From Fragilaria crotonensis (taxonomy: Eukaryota > Bacillariophyta > Fragilariophyceae > Fragilariales > Fragilariaceae), in assembly GCA_022925895.1 (NCBI GenBank), contig JAKSYS010000777.1, forward strand, positions 1 to 26,120: a DNA stretch of 26,120 nucleotides. Reading direction: 5' to 3'. Below, piece after piece: positions 1 through 9,567 of this stretch (positions are counted from its first letter, which is position 1; each line of letters begins with the position of its first letter). Below the pieces are notes generated by a model that saw nothing but the letters and a program-made list of their open reading frames with translations, had not been told where the DNA came from and did no database searches. Made by a program: the position numbers and the translations under genes.

Positions 1-430
1 CCCTAACCCCTAACCCCTAACCCCTAACCCCTAACCCTAACCCCTAACCCCTAACCCCTAACCCCTAACCCCTAACCCTAACCCCTAACCCCTAACCCCT
101 AACCCCTAACCCCTAACCCCTAACCCTCAACCCTAACCCCTAACCCTAACCCCTAACCCTAACCCCCAACCCCCCTAACCCCTAACCCCTAACCCCTAAC
201 CCTAACCCCTAACTCCCTAACCCCTAACCCTAACCCCTAACTCCCTAACCCCTAACCCCTAACCCCTAACCCCTAACCCTAACCCCTAACCCCTAACCCC
301 TAACCCTAACCCCTAACCCTAACCCTAACCCTAACCCTAACCCCTAACCCCTAACCCCTAACCCCTAACCCCTAACCCCTAACCCCTAACCCTAACCCCT
401 AACCCCTAACCCCCTAACCCTAACCCCAAC
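1..430. repeat. Telomere repeat tract (CCCTAA/CCCCTAA)
   Basis: The tract is an almost uninterrupted run of CCCCTAA mixed with CCCTAA, which reads TTAGGGG/TTAGGG towards the left end of the other strand. This marks position 1 as at or near a chromosome end. Variant units occur (CCCTCAA, CCCCCAA, AACTCCCTAA), including two AACTCCCTAA units about 35 bp apart near 211 and 240. This mixture is more heterogeneous than a pure TTAGGG telomere. The tract breaks off near 427 into non-telomeric minisatellite. Confidence 0.97.
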
Positions 431-720
431 ATTACGACAATACAACAATACAACAATACAACGATACGACATTAGCACGGTACAATATTACGACGATACG
501 ACATTAGCACGGTACAACATTACGACGATACGACAATACGACGATACGACATTAGCACGGTACAACATTACGACGATACGACAATACGACGATACGACAT
601 TAGCACGGTACGACGTTAGCACGGTACGACGTTAGCACGGTACGACGTTAGCACGGTACTACATTAGCACGGTACAACGATAACATTCAACGGTACGACA
701 TTAGCACGGTATGACATGAC
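431..720. repeat. Subtelomeric minisatellite (ACGATACGACATTAGCACGG)
   Basis: Directly after the telomere, short words such as TACGACGATACGACAATACGA and ATTAGCACGGTACAACATTA recur. A cleaner ~16-bp unit (TTAGCACGGTACGACG) is repeated several times at about 600-660. No coding potential is seen. Open frames across it are a by-product of the repeat lacking stops. Confidence 0.85.
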
Positions 721-913
721 TTCAACGGTAAAATGTATAAACGATACGGCATCACTACAGTGCGGACACCACATGGCCACGGCATCAGATTCGTTCGACA
801 TCTGATCGGCACATGGTCACGACCACATGTCGTCACAACGTCGTCAACGGTACGATTACGTCGCCATTGAAGCGTCGCAATCGACACGTCGCCATCGACA
901 ACGTTGCAATCAT

Positions 914-999
914 CGTTCGACGTTGAACGACATCGAAGATGAATTGTTGTGTGTGTCGTTCGACGTTGAACGACATCGAAGATGAATTGTTGTGTGTGT
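914..999. repeat. Exact 43-bp tandem duplication with a quasi-palindrome
   Basis: Positions 914-956 and 957-999 are two adjacent copies of the same 43-bp sequence. Each begins with the quasi-palindrome CGTTCGACGTTGAACG and ends in a GT-rich run. The segment between the first minisatellite and this repeat (about 720-913) is rich in ACG/CGTCG words but has no recognisable gene. Confidence 0.85.
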
Positions 1000-1076
1000 A
1001 ATGAAATCTTCACAGTACAAACCTACGTGGAATTTTACGTAGAATATTTCTTGTGTGATAATGGTTGACGCTATCG

Positions 1077-1383
1077 TAGGCACACGTAGACTCTCAGTAT
1101 GGTACATACATCGTAGGCACACGTAGACTCTCAGTATGGTACATACATCGTAGAGACACATAGACTCTCAGTATGGTACATTCATCGTAGAGACACGTAG
1201 ACTCTCGGTATGGTACATACATAAAAGGTTTGCGCTGTCGTAGGCACACGTAGACTCTCGGTATGGTACATACATTGTAGAGACACGTAGACTCTCAGTA
1301 TTGTACAGACATCGTAGAGACACGTAGACTGTCACTATGGTACATACATCGTAGAGACACGTAGTCTCAGTACAGTACATAAA
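1077..1383. repeat. Subtelomeric tandem repeat, ~37-bp unit, about 8-9 copies
   Basis: The unit contains ACACGTAGACTCTCAGTATG followed by GTACATACATCGTAG. About eight or nine copies run in tandem with single-base variants. One interruption near 1220-1240 carries AAAAGGTTTGCGCTGTCG. The minus-strand open frames here are repeat artefacts. Confidence 0.85.
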
Positions 1384-1949
1384 TGGTTGACGTATAGGAA
1401 CGTTCGTGCGAATACCGCACGAATTATGTACGTTGTAGATCGTACGAACGTTCGTGCGAAATATACTTGGGAATGGCTGTACAAGTACTTCCCTGAATGT
1501 ATACGTATGCGACGAAATCTACACATGAAAAGAAGATGTGTTACATTGTTTATACAAACGGGATAGCTAAGTAAATGTTTTCACTGATTCGTCATTCTTC
1601 GAATGTAACATATGAAGTTGTTAAGTAAATTAATGTGTTAACCATTTCTTATCATTTAAGTAATAATTATACTTAAGACGAAATGCTTCTAACTGATTCT
1701 ACACTCTTCCGAATTGATAGATAAAGATGTTGAGTTGGAGTTTCTGTGTCTTGTGGGACTTTATTTTCAGAAACAGTCATCGTTAATTAATTCGTATACA
1801 TAGAACTCCAAACGTGTAAATTGTTGCTTTGTGCGAATTCGACTCCCTATGGCTTTGGTATAATGCAATCGGTGCACAGCAGTTGTGTTGCACTTTGCAA
1901 AACTGATTGACATTGTCAACCGTAAGAGACAGAGCATTCTCATTCTGAT
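1384..1949. other. Non-coding subtelomeric spacer
   Basis: No gene is recognised. GAACGTTCGTGCGAA occurs near 1400 and again near 1445. From about 1500 the sequence becomes AT-rich and contains three close words of the form (C/T)TAAGTAA, near 1566, 1623 and 1658. These resemble a motif of the modules further right. The spacer leads directly into the palindrome cluster before the oxygenase-like gene. Confidence 0.5.
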
Positions 1950-2318
1950 CTACCATTTGGTAGCGTTTGAGTCCCCTGCCTTCTGACTTGTCTACCATTT
2001 GGTAGCGTCAGTTTCGCAGACATTCAAACACCGACAAAGCACTTGTGCCGGCTGAGGACAAAAACATTCCGTCTACCATTTGGTAGCGTTTGAATTTGTA
2101 TCAAGCCATTCGGAGATCAGCGTCTGTTCAGCATTACTTACTCATTCTGGCAACTGCCACAAGCGAAATTGTAGTAGCTGTGGTTCGGTGACACCGTTGG
2201 CCACGCGGAAGCATTGCTCACCATTTGGTGGTATTGTGCTGGTCGTTACGGACACTGATTGGTTTCGAACTCCGTTGAAGATTGAAACCTCGACAGCTTC
2301 CTGACTCACCATTCGGTG
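1950..2318 (+). promoter_or_regulatory. Cluster of CTACCATTTGGTAG quasi-palindromes upstream of the oxygenase-like gene
   Basis: Three identical 14-bp quasi-palindromes (CTACCA-TT-TGGTAG) lie at 1950-1963, 1992-2005 and 2073-2086. Two degenerate versions follow: CACCATTTGGTG near 2220 and CACCATTCGGTG near 2307. They sit 140-500 bp before the first good ATG of the rightward gene. That position suggests binding sites for a dimeric DNA-binding protein. The flanks alternate (CTTGTCTACC...GCGTCAG versus ATTCCGTCTACC...GCGTTTGA), as in the second cluster at 11134-11613. The regulatory role is inferred from spacing and symmetry only. Confidence 0.6.
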
Positions 2319-2459
2319 GTTGGCCTGCTTACAGTGTTTTATCTTGAGACGGCCTGTTTCGAAGTGATAGCACGTCGCGACTTCCATTCGGTTGTCCGTG
2401 CAGCACTGCCAAGAAAGTTTGTAATAAATTTCTACGTGGAAACAAGTCTTTCTTTTCCT

Positions 2460-4691
2460 ATGTCGGAAACACACAAGAAAGGTAGCGCAACAGCGGGCCA
2501 AAAGGGAGCTGTCTGGAATAAGAGGACAAGAAGGGCATCATCGTCAACTCTTGGCTCGCGCGTTCGACAGCGAACATTTCCAAGTGAAACCGCTAGGCGC
2601 CTTATGGCGACCATGGCTTTGGATTGTGGCAACCCTCGTGCGTTGTTGAAGATGACTGGCGGGGTCGTCGGTCATGTTGATTCGCTTATGCCTAGATCTG
2701 ATTTTGTGGAATGCGATTCGGGTGACACCACCTTTCGTGACAACAAGGTTGGCGGTCGTCGCAAGACGGTCGAAGAAGCCGACAAATCCGACGAATCATG
2801 TACAACTGTTGGTGGTGAAGATGGGGATGAGAATGAACAAACCATTGACAAGCAATCGAAGAAGAAGAAGCGGAAAAAGTCCTTATGCTGCTTTTCTATT
2901 CCTTCGAAGCCGCAAATGGCACGTACATTCTCGAAGTGTATTCCAAAGCAGGATGTTGCGGAGTTTGAACGTCTTTTCAACTCCTTCCAAAGCCAAATGT
3001 CATGTCCGCCTGGGTGTGACAATCGTCGCGTCGACGTTAACGCATTGATCATCAAGACTCGGGTTGTCACCATTATTTGGGCACTTCAGCGGCTGTATGG
3101 TGTTGACAACGTTGTTTGCCAGAGATGCGTGGAAATGTGTGGAGAGCGCGTCGACGGTAAAGTTTTGTATAAGCAACACTTCGTAGAGATAGTTGCCATG
3201 GACGCTGTTTTGGCACGAACTCTGAGTCCCCCACGTGCTGTCACTGGAACAGAGACTGTTGACACTCCTGTCAGGTTCCTTGCTCAACGAAAAGAAATGT
3301 TGGATCCGAAATATGATCAATTGTTCCGCGCGTTTGTCGTCGTTGTCCCCGACGGCGCAACGTACTACTGCCACCGCGAGAGGCGGCGTGCCTGCATTGG
3401 TGTTGCCAACGCACTCATTCCGATGGACACGTCGTGGTTGAGAGTGAAACGAAATGGGAATCGCGGCGACCAATTCGCTCTTGGAGGCTACGTCTTGCGA
3501 CTTTGGGATGGGCAACCTTACTGGAAGTTTAAAATTCGCCGTGGAGAATCAAATTTCCAGCTGCGACCAATCCCAAGGAATCCGGCGGAGCGTCTCTCGT
3601 GGAATGTCAAACGGTCCAATTTGAAAGTCTTGTGTGCGTACCAGATGGCTGATGAAGTGGGACCAGCTATGCCCCCAGATTTTGTGGACGGGAAACAGCT
3701 TCAACATTGGCCGTCGTTGAGGCGCGCTTACCGAGCGGCTATCAACAACTCCCCTTCATCGAGGCGCGGTTGTAGGCACTACGCCCAATCACATCTTCAC
3801 CGCCGTATCGATCCGATGAAAACACTGGTCATCGACCCGAAAGAGGGAGATGTGGACCTCCGCATCGCGATTCAGGTTAAGCGTGCAGGTGACGAGAAAA
3901 AATTGGATTCTAGAAACGGACCCAAGCGTGATCGACTTGCACTTTCTCGTGAGTCGGTTGTGCAAATCCGCTACTTGCTGGACTTGGGAAGCGGAGCCCC
4001 GAAATTGGTTTCCGAAGTTTGGGAACACGCGAGCACTGCTACAAAATGGAATCGCCAGTCTGCTCGGCGTGGACTGGGTGATATGGGATCCATGCATCCC
4101 ATTGGAACACGCATTATGAAGGACAACAAGACTCGCGAGAGATACAAGACATCCCGTGGAACTCTCCAACAAGAAGCGTTGCGTAAGGCAGTTGTTGCGT
4201 CCGCTCGGCTGGCGGCTGTAACCATCCCTACTGTCCTGCGGATCATACAGGATGTTGAAGAGGATGGTGACCTTGACCCTCCCGAAGGTGGAATGAATGG
4301 TGATGGAGGGTGTCTGCGTGTGTCGTTCACGATGGATGTGAGCGTTGACCTTGCGAATGCTTCCCATTTCGATGTGAATGATGCGACACAAGGGTTCAGC
4401 ATATGGACCGAAGACGAACCTGGCACAACAAAGGAATGGTACTTCGTCTTGCCGAATGTATACGGGAGGAGGAGCCCCAGTGTGGACGGAAAACCCGGTG
4501 ACATTTATCATGGGGTTGCCATCAAGCTGACGCATGGTGTCCTAATTGGGTGGGATGGTCGCGTCATACGGCACTGTACGTCCGTAATGGATCGTGGAGC
4601 CCAGCAAATCACGTGTACGGTTCGTTTTTTGCGGCGAAGACTTCCGTCGTGGCGTACGGTGCGCGAATGGCTTTTGTGCGCGAAGCGTTGA
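2460..4691 (+). CDS. Nuclear protein with a C-terminal 2OG-Fe(II) oxygenase-like domain, first part
   Basis: The open frame begins before 2460, but the first ATG (MSETHKKG) is at 2460 and is the likely start, giving 743 residues to the stop at 4691. A basic cluster near 2858-2880 (KKKKRKK) looks like a nuclear localisation signal, and Cys pairs (VCQRCVEMCGE) follow. Near the end, H at 4365 and D at 4371 form HFD. A second H at 4533 is followed nine residues later by R at 4557 (HGVLIGWDGR). This HxD...H...R layout is that of iron/2-oxoglutarate oxygenases, the fold that includes AlkB, prolyl hydroxylases and TET/JBP. Similarity appears to leave this frame just after 4570 and continue in the next one, so the last ~35 codons are probably not genuine. 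The substrate is unknown. The palindrome cluster lies immediately upstream. Confidence 0.65.
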   Translation: MSETHKKGSATAGQKGAVWNKRTRRASSSTLGSRVRQRTFPSETARRLMATMALDCGNPRALLKMTGGVVGHVDSLMPRSDFVECDSGDTTFRDNKVGGRRKTVEEADKSDESCTTVGGEDGDENEQTIDKQSKKKKRKKSLCCFSIPSKPQMARTFSKCIPKQDVAEFERLFNSFQSQMSCPPGCDNRRVDVNALIIKTRVVTIIWALQRLYGVDNVVCQRCVEMCGERVDGKVLYKQHFVEIVAMDAVLARTLSPPRAVTGTETVDTPVRFLAQRKEMLDPKYDQLFRAFVVVVPDGATYYCHRERRRACIGVANALIPMDTSWLRVKRNGNRGDQFALGGYVLRLWDGQPYWKFKIRRGESNFQLRPIPRNPAERLSWNVKRSNLKVLCAYQMADEVGPAMPPDFVDGKQLQHWPSLRRAYRAAINNSPSSRRGCRHYAQSHLHRRIDPMKTLVIDPKEGDVDLRIAIQVKRAGDEKKLDSRNGPKRDRLALSRESVVQIRYLLDLGSGAPKLVSEVWEHASTATKWNRQSARRGLGDMGSMHPIGTRIMKDNKTRERYKTSRGTLQQEALRKAVVASARLAAVTIPTVLRIIQDVEEDGDLDPPEGGMNGDGGCLRVSFTMDVSVDLANASHFDVNDATQGFSIWTEDEPGTTKEWYFVLPNVYGRRSPSVDGKPGDIYHGVAIKLTHGVLIGWDGRVIRHCTSVMDRGAQQITCTVRFLRRRLPSWRTVREWLLCAKR

Positions 4692-5959
4692 GGAGAGTCC
4701 ATGCAAAGCAGGACCGAAGACGGGATCGACAAAGAACTGCTACCGGCGAATCTGTGGGAAAGGCTGTGACATGTGTTGGTGCGGGTGGTGAAGGACTTGG
4801 AGATGTTTTCGGTGCCCCGATTCCAAAGAAGAGTAAACAGGATGATATGACGATGGATCGTGGTTCTGCAGATGAGAGGTCAGTTGATGGTGAGGAATCT
4901 TGGAGTGACTACACTTACGCTAGTGGCGGCAGCGATTCCACTGGTGGTAAAGACGTTGGCTTCGTTTTGGAAAGGGATCCATTTGTTGAACGCGTGGAAG
5001 ACGATTTGAAGGAAACGAAGGCTGGTGATGTTGTTGCGGTTGGTAGGGAGTCGGCGTGTCCAGTTGCACAGGATACCGGTCCGTTAACGTGTGGTTTCCC
5101 TCGTGAGGTGTCGGTGCCTGGCAGCTGTGATCGCGCACCAATTGATCTCGTAGAATGTGACGACGAGATCGGCGGTTACCTGGATTGCGTGGCGCAGTGC
5201 CCTGGTGATGTCGCATCACGTGATACGGCTCCGAATTTCGAGGAAAATTCTGATCGACGTAGAAAAATCCGTTCTAGGGAACAACACTCGAGTTCCAGTG
5301 TGGCTGCTGGTTTCATCGGCGATTATGTTGATGGTGAACAACGAACAAGCGGTTGGGAATTGCATCGGAGGTGTCAGAACTTTTTGTCGAGAGAAGTTGA
5401 GGTATGCGGCACTCGAAACGCACGTTGTGAACACGGATGCGGTGGTCGGCAGCCGAATCGGAGCGGTGGCTATGAGGTGCCTGACTTTGGTGGCAGGGGC
5501 CAGGATGACAACCGACGGACTCCTTGCCGCGGTCGTGATCCTGGTTCGTGGCTAGGTGAACGGAAGCGCCCGCGTGGTGGGTTTTGGTGTGACACACGAG
5601 TTCGTGGCGAGCATTGTGACTTGGGACGAATCAATGGTGTGCCTGACTGGGAGCCTCGTGGACGTGGCGGGCACTGGGAACATCATCACGGAGAAGACTG
5701 CGTCGATGATCGTTGGTCTGGCATTCCTCTTGCCGGATCACACCGGCAAGAGGTTCGTGGGAACCACCAGTGGCACCCCCGACGCGATGGACTGGTATTA
5801 CCCCGCGGAGATCATTGTCATGATTTGCCGTCGGGTGGACGGAATCGTGGTGATTCGTCGTATAGGGGGGAAACACGAGGACGTGAATCATGCCTGATGA
5901 GGAATGATGGAAGGACGCCTGACGTAGATCAGCAACCTGCCAAATGTTTTCGGAAGTGA
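4580..5959 (+). CDS. Continuation of the oxygenase-like gene in another frame, with a disordered tail
   Basis: This frame stays open for about 1.4 kb and overlaps the end of the previous one. Its first residues (NHVYGSFFAAKTSVV) look like the final strand and helix of the oxygenase domain. I therefore read it as the same gene after a one-base loss or a splice. A GT...AG span of 29 nt at about 4576-4604 would restore the frame but is shorter than normal diatom introns. The remainder is a basic stretch (residues RRRDRQRT), an acidic Ser/Asp/Glu-rich stretch, and then a long RG/GG-rich tail with His and Cys. This is low complexity, typical of a disordered nucleic-acid-binding tail. No ATG near its start suits independent translation. 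It ends 139 bp from the end of the convergent helicase gene. Confidence 0.5.
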   Translation, partial: VRNGSWSPANHVYGSFFAAKTSVVAYGARMAFVREALRRVHAKQDRRRDRQRTATGESVGKAVTCVGAGGEGLGDVFGAPIPKKSKQDDMTMDRGSADERSVDGEESWSDYTYASGGSDSTGGKDVGFVLERDPFVERVEDDLKETKAGDVVAVGRESACPVAQDTGPLTCGFPREVSVPGSCDRAPIDLVECDDEIGGYLDCVAQCPGDVASRDTAPNFEENSDRRRKIRSREQHSSSSVAAGFIGDYVDGEQRTSGWELHRRCQNFLSREVEVCGTRNARCEHGCGGRQPNRSGGYEVPDFGGRGQDDNRRTPCRGRDPGSWLGERKRPRGGFWCDTRVRGEHCDLGRINGVPDWEPRGRGGHWEHHHGEDCVDDRWSGIPLAGSHRQEVRGNHQWHPRRDGLVLPRGDHCHDLPSGGRNRGDSSYRGETRGRESCLMRNDGRTPDVDQQPAKCFRK

Positions 5960-6098
5960 AAGTGAAAGCGAAACGAAAACGCAGCGATAAGTCGTGAAAA
6001 TCATAAAACGAATTATTGTTACGCTGACTGGAGTTTTAAGACAAGGGAAATCAAGTACATAGAATCAATGAGGACACCAACTATCCATGTATCGGTGT

Positions 6099-7032
6099 TT
6101 ATAATGCTGTCTCCTGGGAGCTCAAGAATTGACAAAAAGATTCCTGGGTGGTGTAAATTCGTTCGATGTATTCCTGGAAGGTTCCCGGCATTTTTGAGCG
6201 GACAAAGTTGTGTGAAAGTAACCGTCGCAATCTTCCCTTCACGGGGCAGCTGTTGATTTCGTGCTTTGTAGCACCTGCTGCACCTTTGAAAACCCAGCAC
6301 TCACAGCATGCTCGCTTGTTCAAGTAATCCTTTTTAAAGGGACAAAGTTTGCGATCGTGTGTACTCACACCACATGCGTAACACATTTTCCATTGGAAAC
6401 ACACGTCTTTGTTCTCTGGCAGAGTCTTACTCCCAGTTCCTCGCAAGAGAGGTATTCCACGACATGTGGTTTTCCGACACACAAGACATGCCAATGACAG
6501 TTGGGTTAATACACGTCGCGAGGCACATTCGTTCGTTCGGGCGTGATGAATGCGGCTTGTGGCGTCTTTTTGGAGACTTGTCAATGGAATGTTGCGACAA
6601 AAGTGGCAGGCACCGCAATTGTGATCCATGGCTCTCCCAAACAAAGCTGACAAGATCTTGATTGCACATCCCCTTTGTCCTTGGGAGGTGTCAGATAACC
6701 AATCGCGAACTCCACTCGATGTCAGAACAGTTTTGAAGTTGGAATGGTCTTGTGAAGAAATAAAGTGCTCGTTCAAGAGCCGAGTGTAGCGGTGCTCGTC
6801 ATCCTTGGTTCGGTGATTGGACAATTTGTCGGGAACGGCAAATAACACTTGGCCGAAGGAGGTTCGCATGTAGCTTCGCAATCTACCGAAGGCTTGTACT
6901 ATCTGCATAGTATCGTACAGGTATCCTACGCAAACCAAATATCTGCAGGATGGATTTTCATTGCCAACCAAGCCCATGGTTGTCGATATGAGGATGTCTA
7001 ACTTTCCATTGCTCCATGCAGTGGCGATTCTT
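6099..7032 (-). CDS. Segment 4: RecQ-type helicase lobe 2 and C-terminal zinc clusters
   Basis: The segment starts in the coding sense at RIATAWSNGKLDIL. It carries motif V (ILISTTMGLVG) and motif VI (QIVQAFGRLR, the arginine-finger region, where RecQ has QE-GRAGR). A CxxCxxC group (C180, C183, C186, numbered from a codon at 7154) sits where RecQ proteins have their zinc-binding module. Further Cys/His groups follow (CLVCRKTTC; CYACGVSTHDRKLCP; CCEC...H...C), possibly two zinc knuckles. The stop at 6099 is 139 bp from the stop of the oxygenase-like gene on the other strand. Confidence 0.7.
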
Positions 7033-7811
7033 CCACTTCTTGGTGAGTAGAATCGGAGGAAACAAACTTGCATTTGTATGGGGTGGTGGTGGAAAGCTGC
7101 TCGAATAAAGTTATGCCATCCTTCTTCTCGGCAACAATAATGTGAGCAGCACAAAGTGGACCTGATAGTCCTCCACTTGAGTCCATCTTTTTCTGTACGA
7201 ATCGGGCGGCGAGGTTTACGTACAGAGATGAAAAGGCCACCTTGATCTTGAACCCTTGCGGAAACTGACCCACAACATGATTCCCATGGATTACTTTAAG
7301 GTCGCTCATGTCATCGGTTTTGGACAAGCCGAGTTTCTTTGTAAATTTAGAAACCGCAAATGTTGGCATTGATCCACTTAACACGACGATGGGAATACCC
7401 AAACTTGGAAGTTTGGAATAAACCTTATATGTGTCGCGGAAACTTGTCTCAGAGAGGATGGTGTGGGCTTCATCTATTACAATTTTGTCGACAACATCCA
7501 CCCAAGACTTGAAAAGCTCCCCAGAGTAATGGAACAAATTGTTTAAGGCATCGAGGTTTAAGAACAGTAGGCTCGGGAGATTTTCTCTTCTCAGTTCTTC
7601 CGGCAAAACACCATCAGAAGTGATGTCTTGCCCCGTGAAAAGATGGATGTTGGCCTTGAGTCCATGCTTCTCGAAGGCTGCCGAACATGTGGCAAACTGA
7701 TATCCGGCCAGGAAGCGATATGGAGAAACATGGATGATGGTCTTGGAACTCTGGTTTGTAAGGAGGCGAGCAATAGTTGGGATTATATAGCATTCCGACT
7801 TCCTCACCTGG
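7030..7811 (-). CDS. Segment 3: RecQ-type helicase lobe 1
   Basis: The segment opens with RKSECYIIPT, which matches the second half of a RecQ Walker A motif (GKS-CY-P). The first half (LLAPG) is in the previous frame, so a base change splits the loop. Motif Ia (TIIHVSPYRFL), motif II (KIVIDEAHTIL, DEAH) and motif III (VVLSGSMP) follow in correct order and spacing. HIIVAEKKDG...FVSSDS corresponds to motif IV in lobe 2. Family knowledge: DEAH-box SF2 helicases of this group are ATP-driven 3'-5' DNA helicases. The frame is lost near 7030, where GTGGAAGAATC appears to lack one G relative to the expected continuation. Confidence 0.72.
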
Positions 7812-9440
7812 AGCTAGTAGAGCAATGCAATGTTGTGGTTTGGTGAAGGTTGTTCCATATCCGAACTCGACCAACTCTTTCTGCTGTAGTGACAAGTAAT
7901 TGTTGTTACTGTTGCTTGCTGATGCAGACATCGGATAGCGAAGACGCATTGCCGCACGCAGGTCAGCCAAGGAAAGTGTTGCCGGGGATCGCGAGGTTTG
8001 ATGTGATGTATCACCTATTGCAAAATGATATGCGCTGAAGTGTGTCTCCTCAGAACCTACTTGCTGGCTGGAGTAGGTCATCGAGTGCGTCAAGGAAGAA
8101 TGACCCATTTTTGAAGCTCCAATGGTGCTTGAGGAAAGGAAGTGATTGGGTTGGCCACCGGTCACAAAGTTGGAGACGCCAGCCCAAAAGTGCCGGACCT
8201 GTGTCATGTTTGGGACGGCGGATAAAGAAAAGAGATCTCGAATGATGTGTGATGGCCTGACATCAGAACGGTTGTTCCTTGTGGGGAAAATCAATCTGGG
8301 AGCATTGGAACAGCTGGGAAAGAAGCTTCCTTTTGTTTGGACAAGAGATCGAAACAATAAGAAGTAACGAGTAATGATGGGGGGTAACTTGCGTTCAATT
8401 TCCTTACAAGTGCGTTGTGACATGGCATTGAAGCCTTTCAAGGAAGAAAGTGTGTAGTAGATTGTATTGTTGGTGAACAAGCAGTGAAACATGGTTGGAT
8501 CACGCAACTCATTCAACCTTGCAGAGCCACCACCAAAACCATGAAATGCCATCTCCAACAGTGCTGTCAAATGGTCAAAATGATCCAGAGGAAAAACAGA
8601 ATCGGGCTTCCAAACGGGACATATATCTGCAAGGAAAAGGTCGCCGGTGTCGTCATCGACAACAACTTTTATGTTGCTCAGAACATCAACTACTGGCTCC
8701 CACCAGCTCCCGACCGCCAAGTTTGATACTGCCACATTCATCAAACACACCGTCTGCGGTACAATTTGTGACCAGTCATCAAACCGAAAAGAAAACTGAT
8801 CCACCGTGATGTTTCCTATTTCATCAATTGTTGTCTTCCTCCTTTTGGGAAGTCGGCGGTGCATTTCACGAATTTGTCGAAGCATCGGAGATAGAAAATG
8901 GAGAACATGCGATTTTCTTACAGCCATGATAAGAGCGGGACCGTGTAATGTGAAAGCGTCTTCCAAAAACGAACATATAACGGAACAAATGGCGGCTTTC
9001 AAAACTGATGCAACCTTTGCAATTACGGAAGAAATGGTGTCACAAGAGATCATTTTGATTTTGGAATCTTTCTTTTCAACGCGGAATCCCGTCATCAAAC
9101 AGAACTCAACTGCCAGGGGATGATGTTGCACGGAAGGTGGGATTTCAAGCATCAAATCCTTCAAGAAGTATGCAATTGAAAATCCGTCTCGGAAGTCAAA
9201 TGATTTGGCGGCAAAGAGACCACGTCGGTATGCAAATGATAAAAGCTTCTTGAGTTCAAAAAGTAAAGTAGATGGATCGTGTTGCATGGTGTAAGTCCAG
9301 CGTTGCGATACGTCTTCAACTTCATTGCCTTCAAATGTTTGCAACGCAGCACGGAGATTACCCGGCACCATCTTTATATTTTCTGAGCATAATTCAGAAG
9401 CCAAACTTCGGCAAGTTGGTGAAGTTTCACCAGAAAGGAC
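7812..9440 (-). CDS. Segment 2: tyrosine-recombinase-like domain
   Basis: The frame is open from 9440 to beyond 7812. I number residues from the non-ATG codon at 9404, because no start is expected inside a gene. Residues 150-290 are a helical region with an R/K patch (HRRLPKRRK, 182-190). Box I of tyrosine recombinases is seen as SARLNEL (R296). A possible catalytic Lys (LKGFN, K323) and a KLPP turn follow. The second-box Arg is R404 in TQVRHF, with Thr where His is usual. GHSSLTH (H435) comes next, with Tyr at 444, exactly nine residues after the His as in phage integrases. All core catalytic residues except the HxxR histidine are therefore present. A Ser/Asn-rich linker then leads to HCIALLAPGE, the start of the helicase ATP-binding loop, where the frame breaks. 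Confidence 0.65.
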
Positions 9441-9567
9441 TCAGTCGCCGGATTTGGCGGTGAATGAATGGAGATAAAGTCAGTTTTGACTTTTCAACAA
9501 ACTGCCTGACACCGCCACAACGTGAAATAAGTGGAGTGAACATATGAGTGTACGTATCATCGTGCTT

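Noticed and set aside
687..1526. Minus-strand frames of 60-108 codons near the telomere
   Set aside because: They consist of translated minisatellite and tandem repeats with repetitive residues (TESLRVSTMYVPY).
3789..4535. A 248-codon minus frame opposite the oxygenase-like gene
   Set aside because: It is antisense to the well-supported HxD...H...R domain and has no motif of its own.
5556..5897. A more hydrophobic plus frame inside the RG-rich tail region
   Set aside because: The overlapping frame is open for 1.4 kb without a break, which is much less likely by chance. The hydrophobic frame is interrupted at 5555.
7614..7811. Continuation of the recombinase frame past the ATP-binding loop as real coding sequence
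   Set aside because: Helicase motifs Ia to III are in the other frame from 7807 on; this stretch (YNPNYCSPPYKP...) is a shadow.
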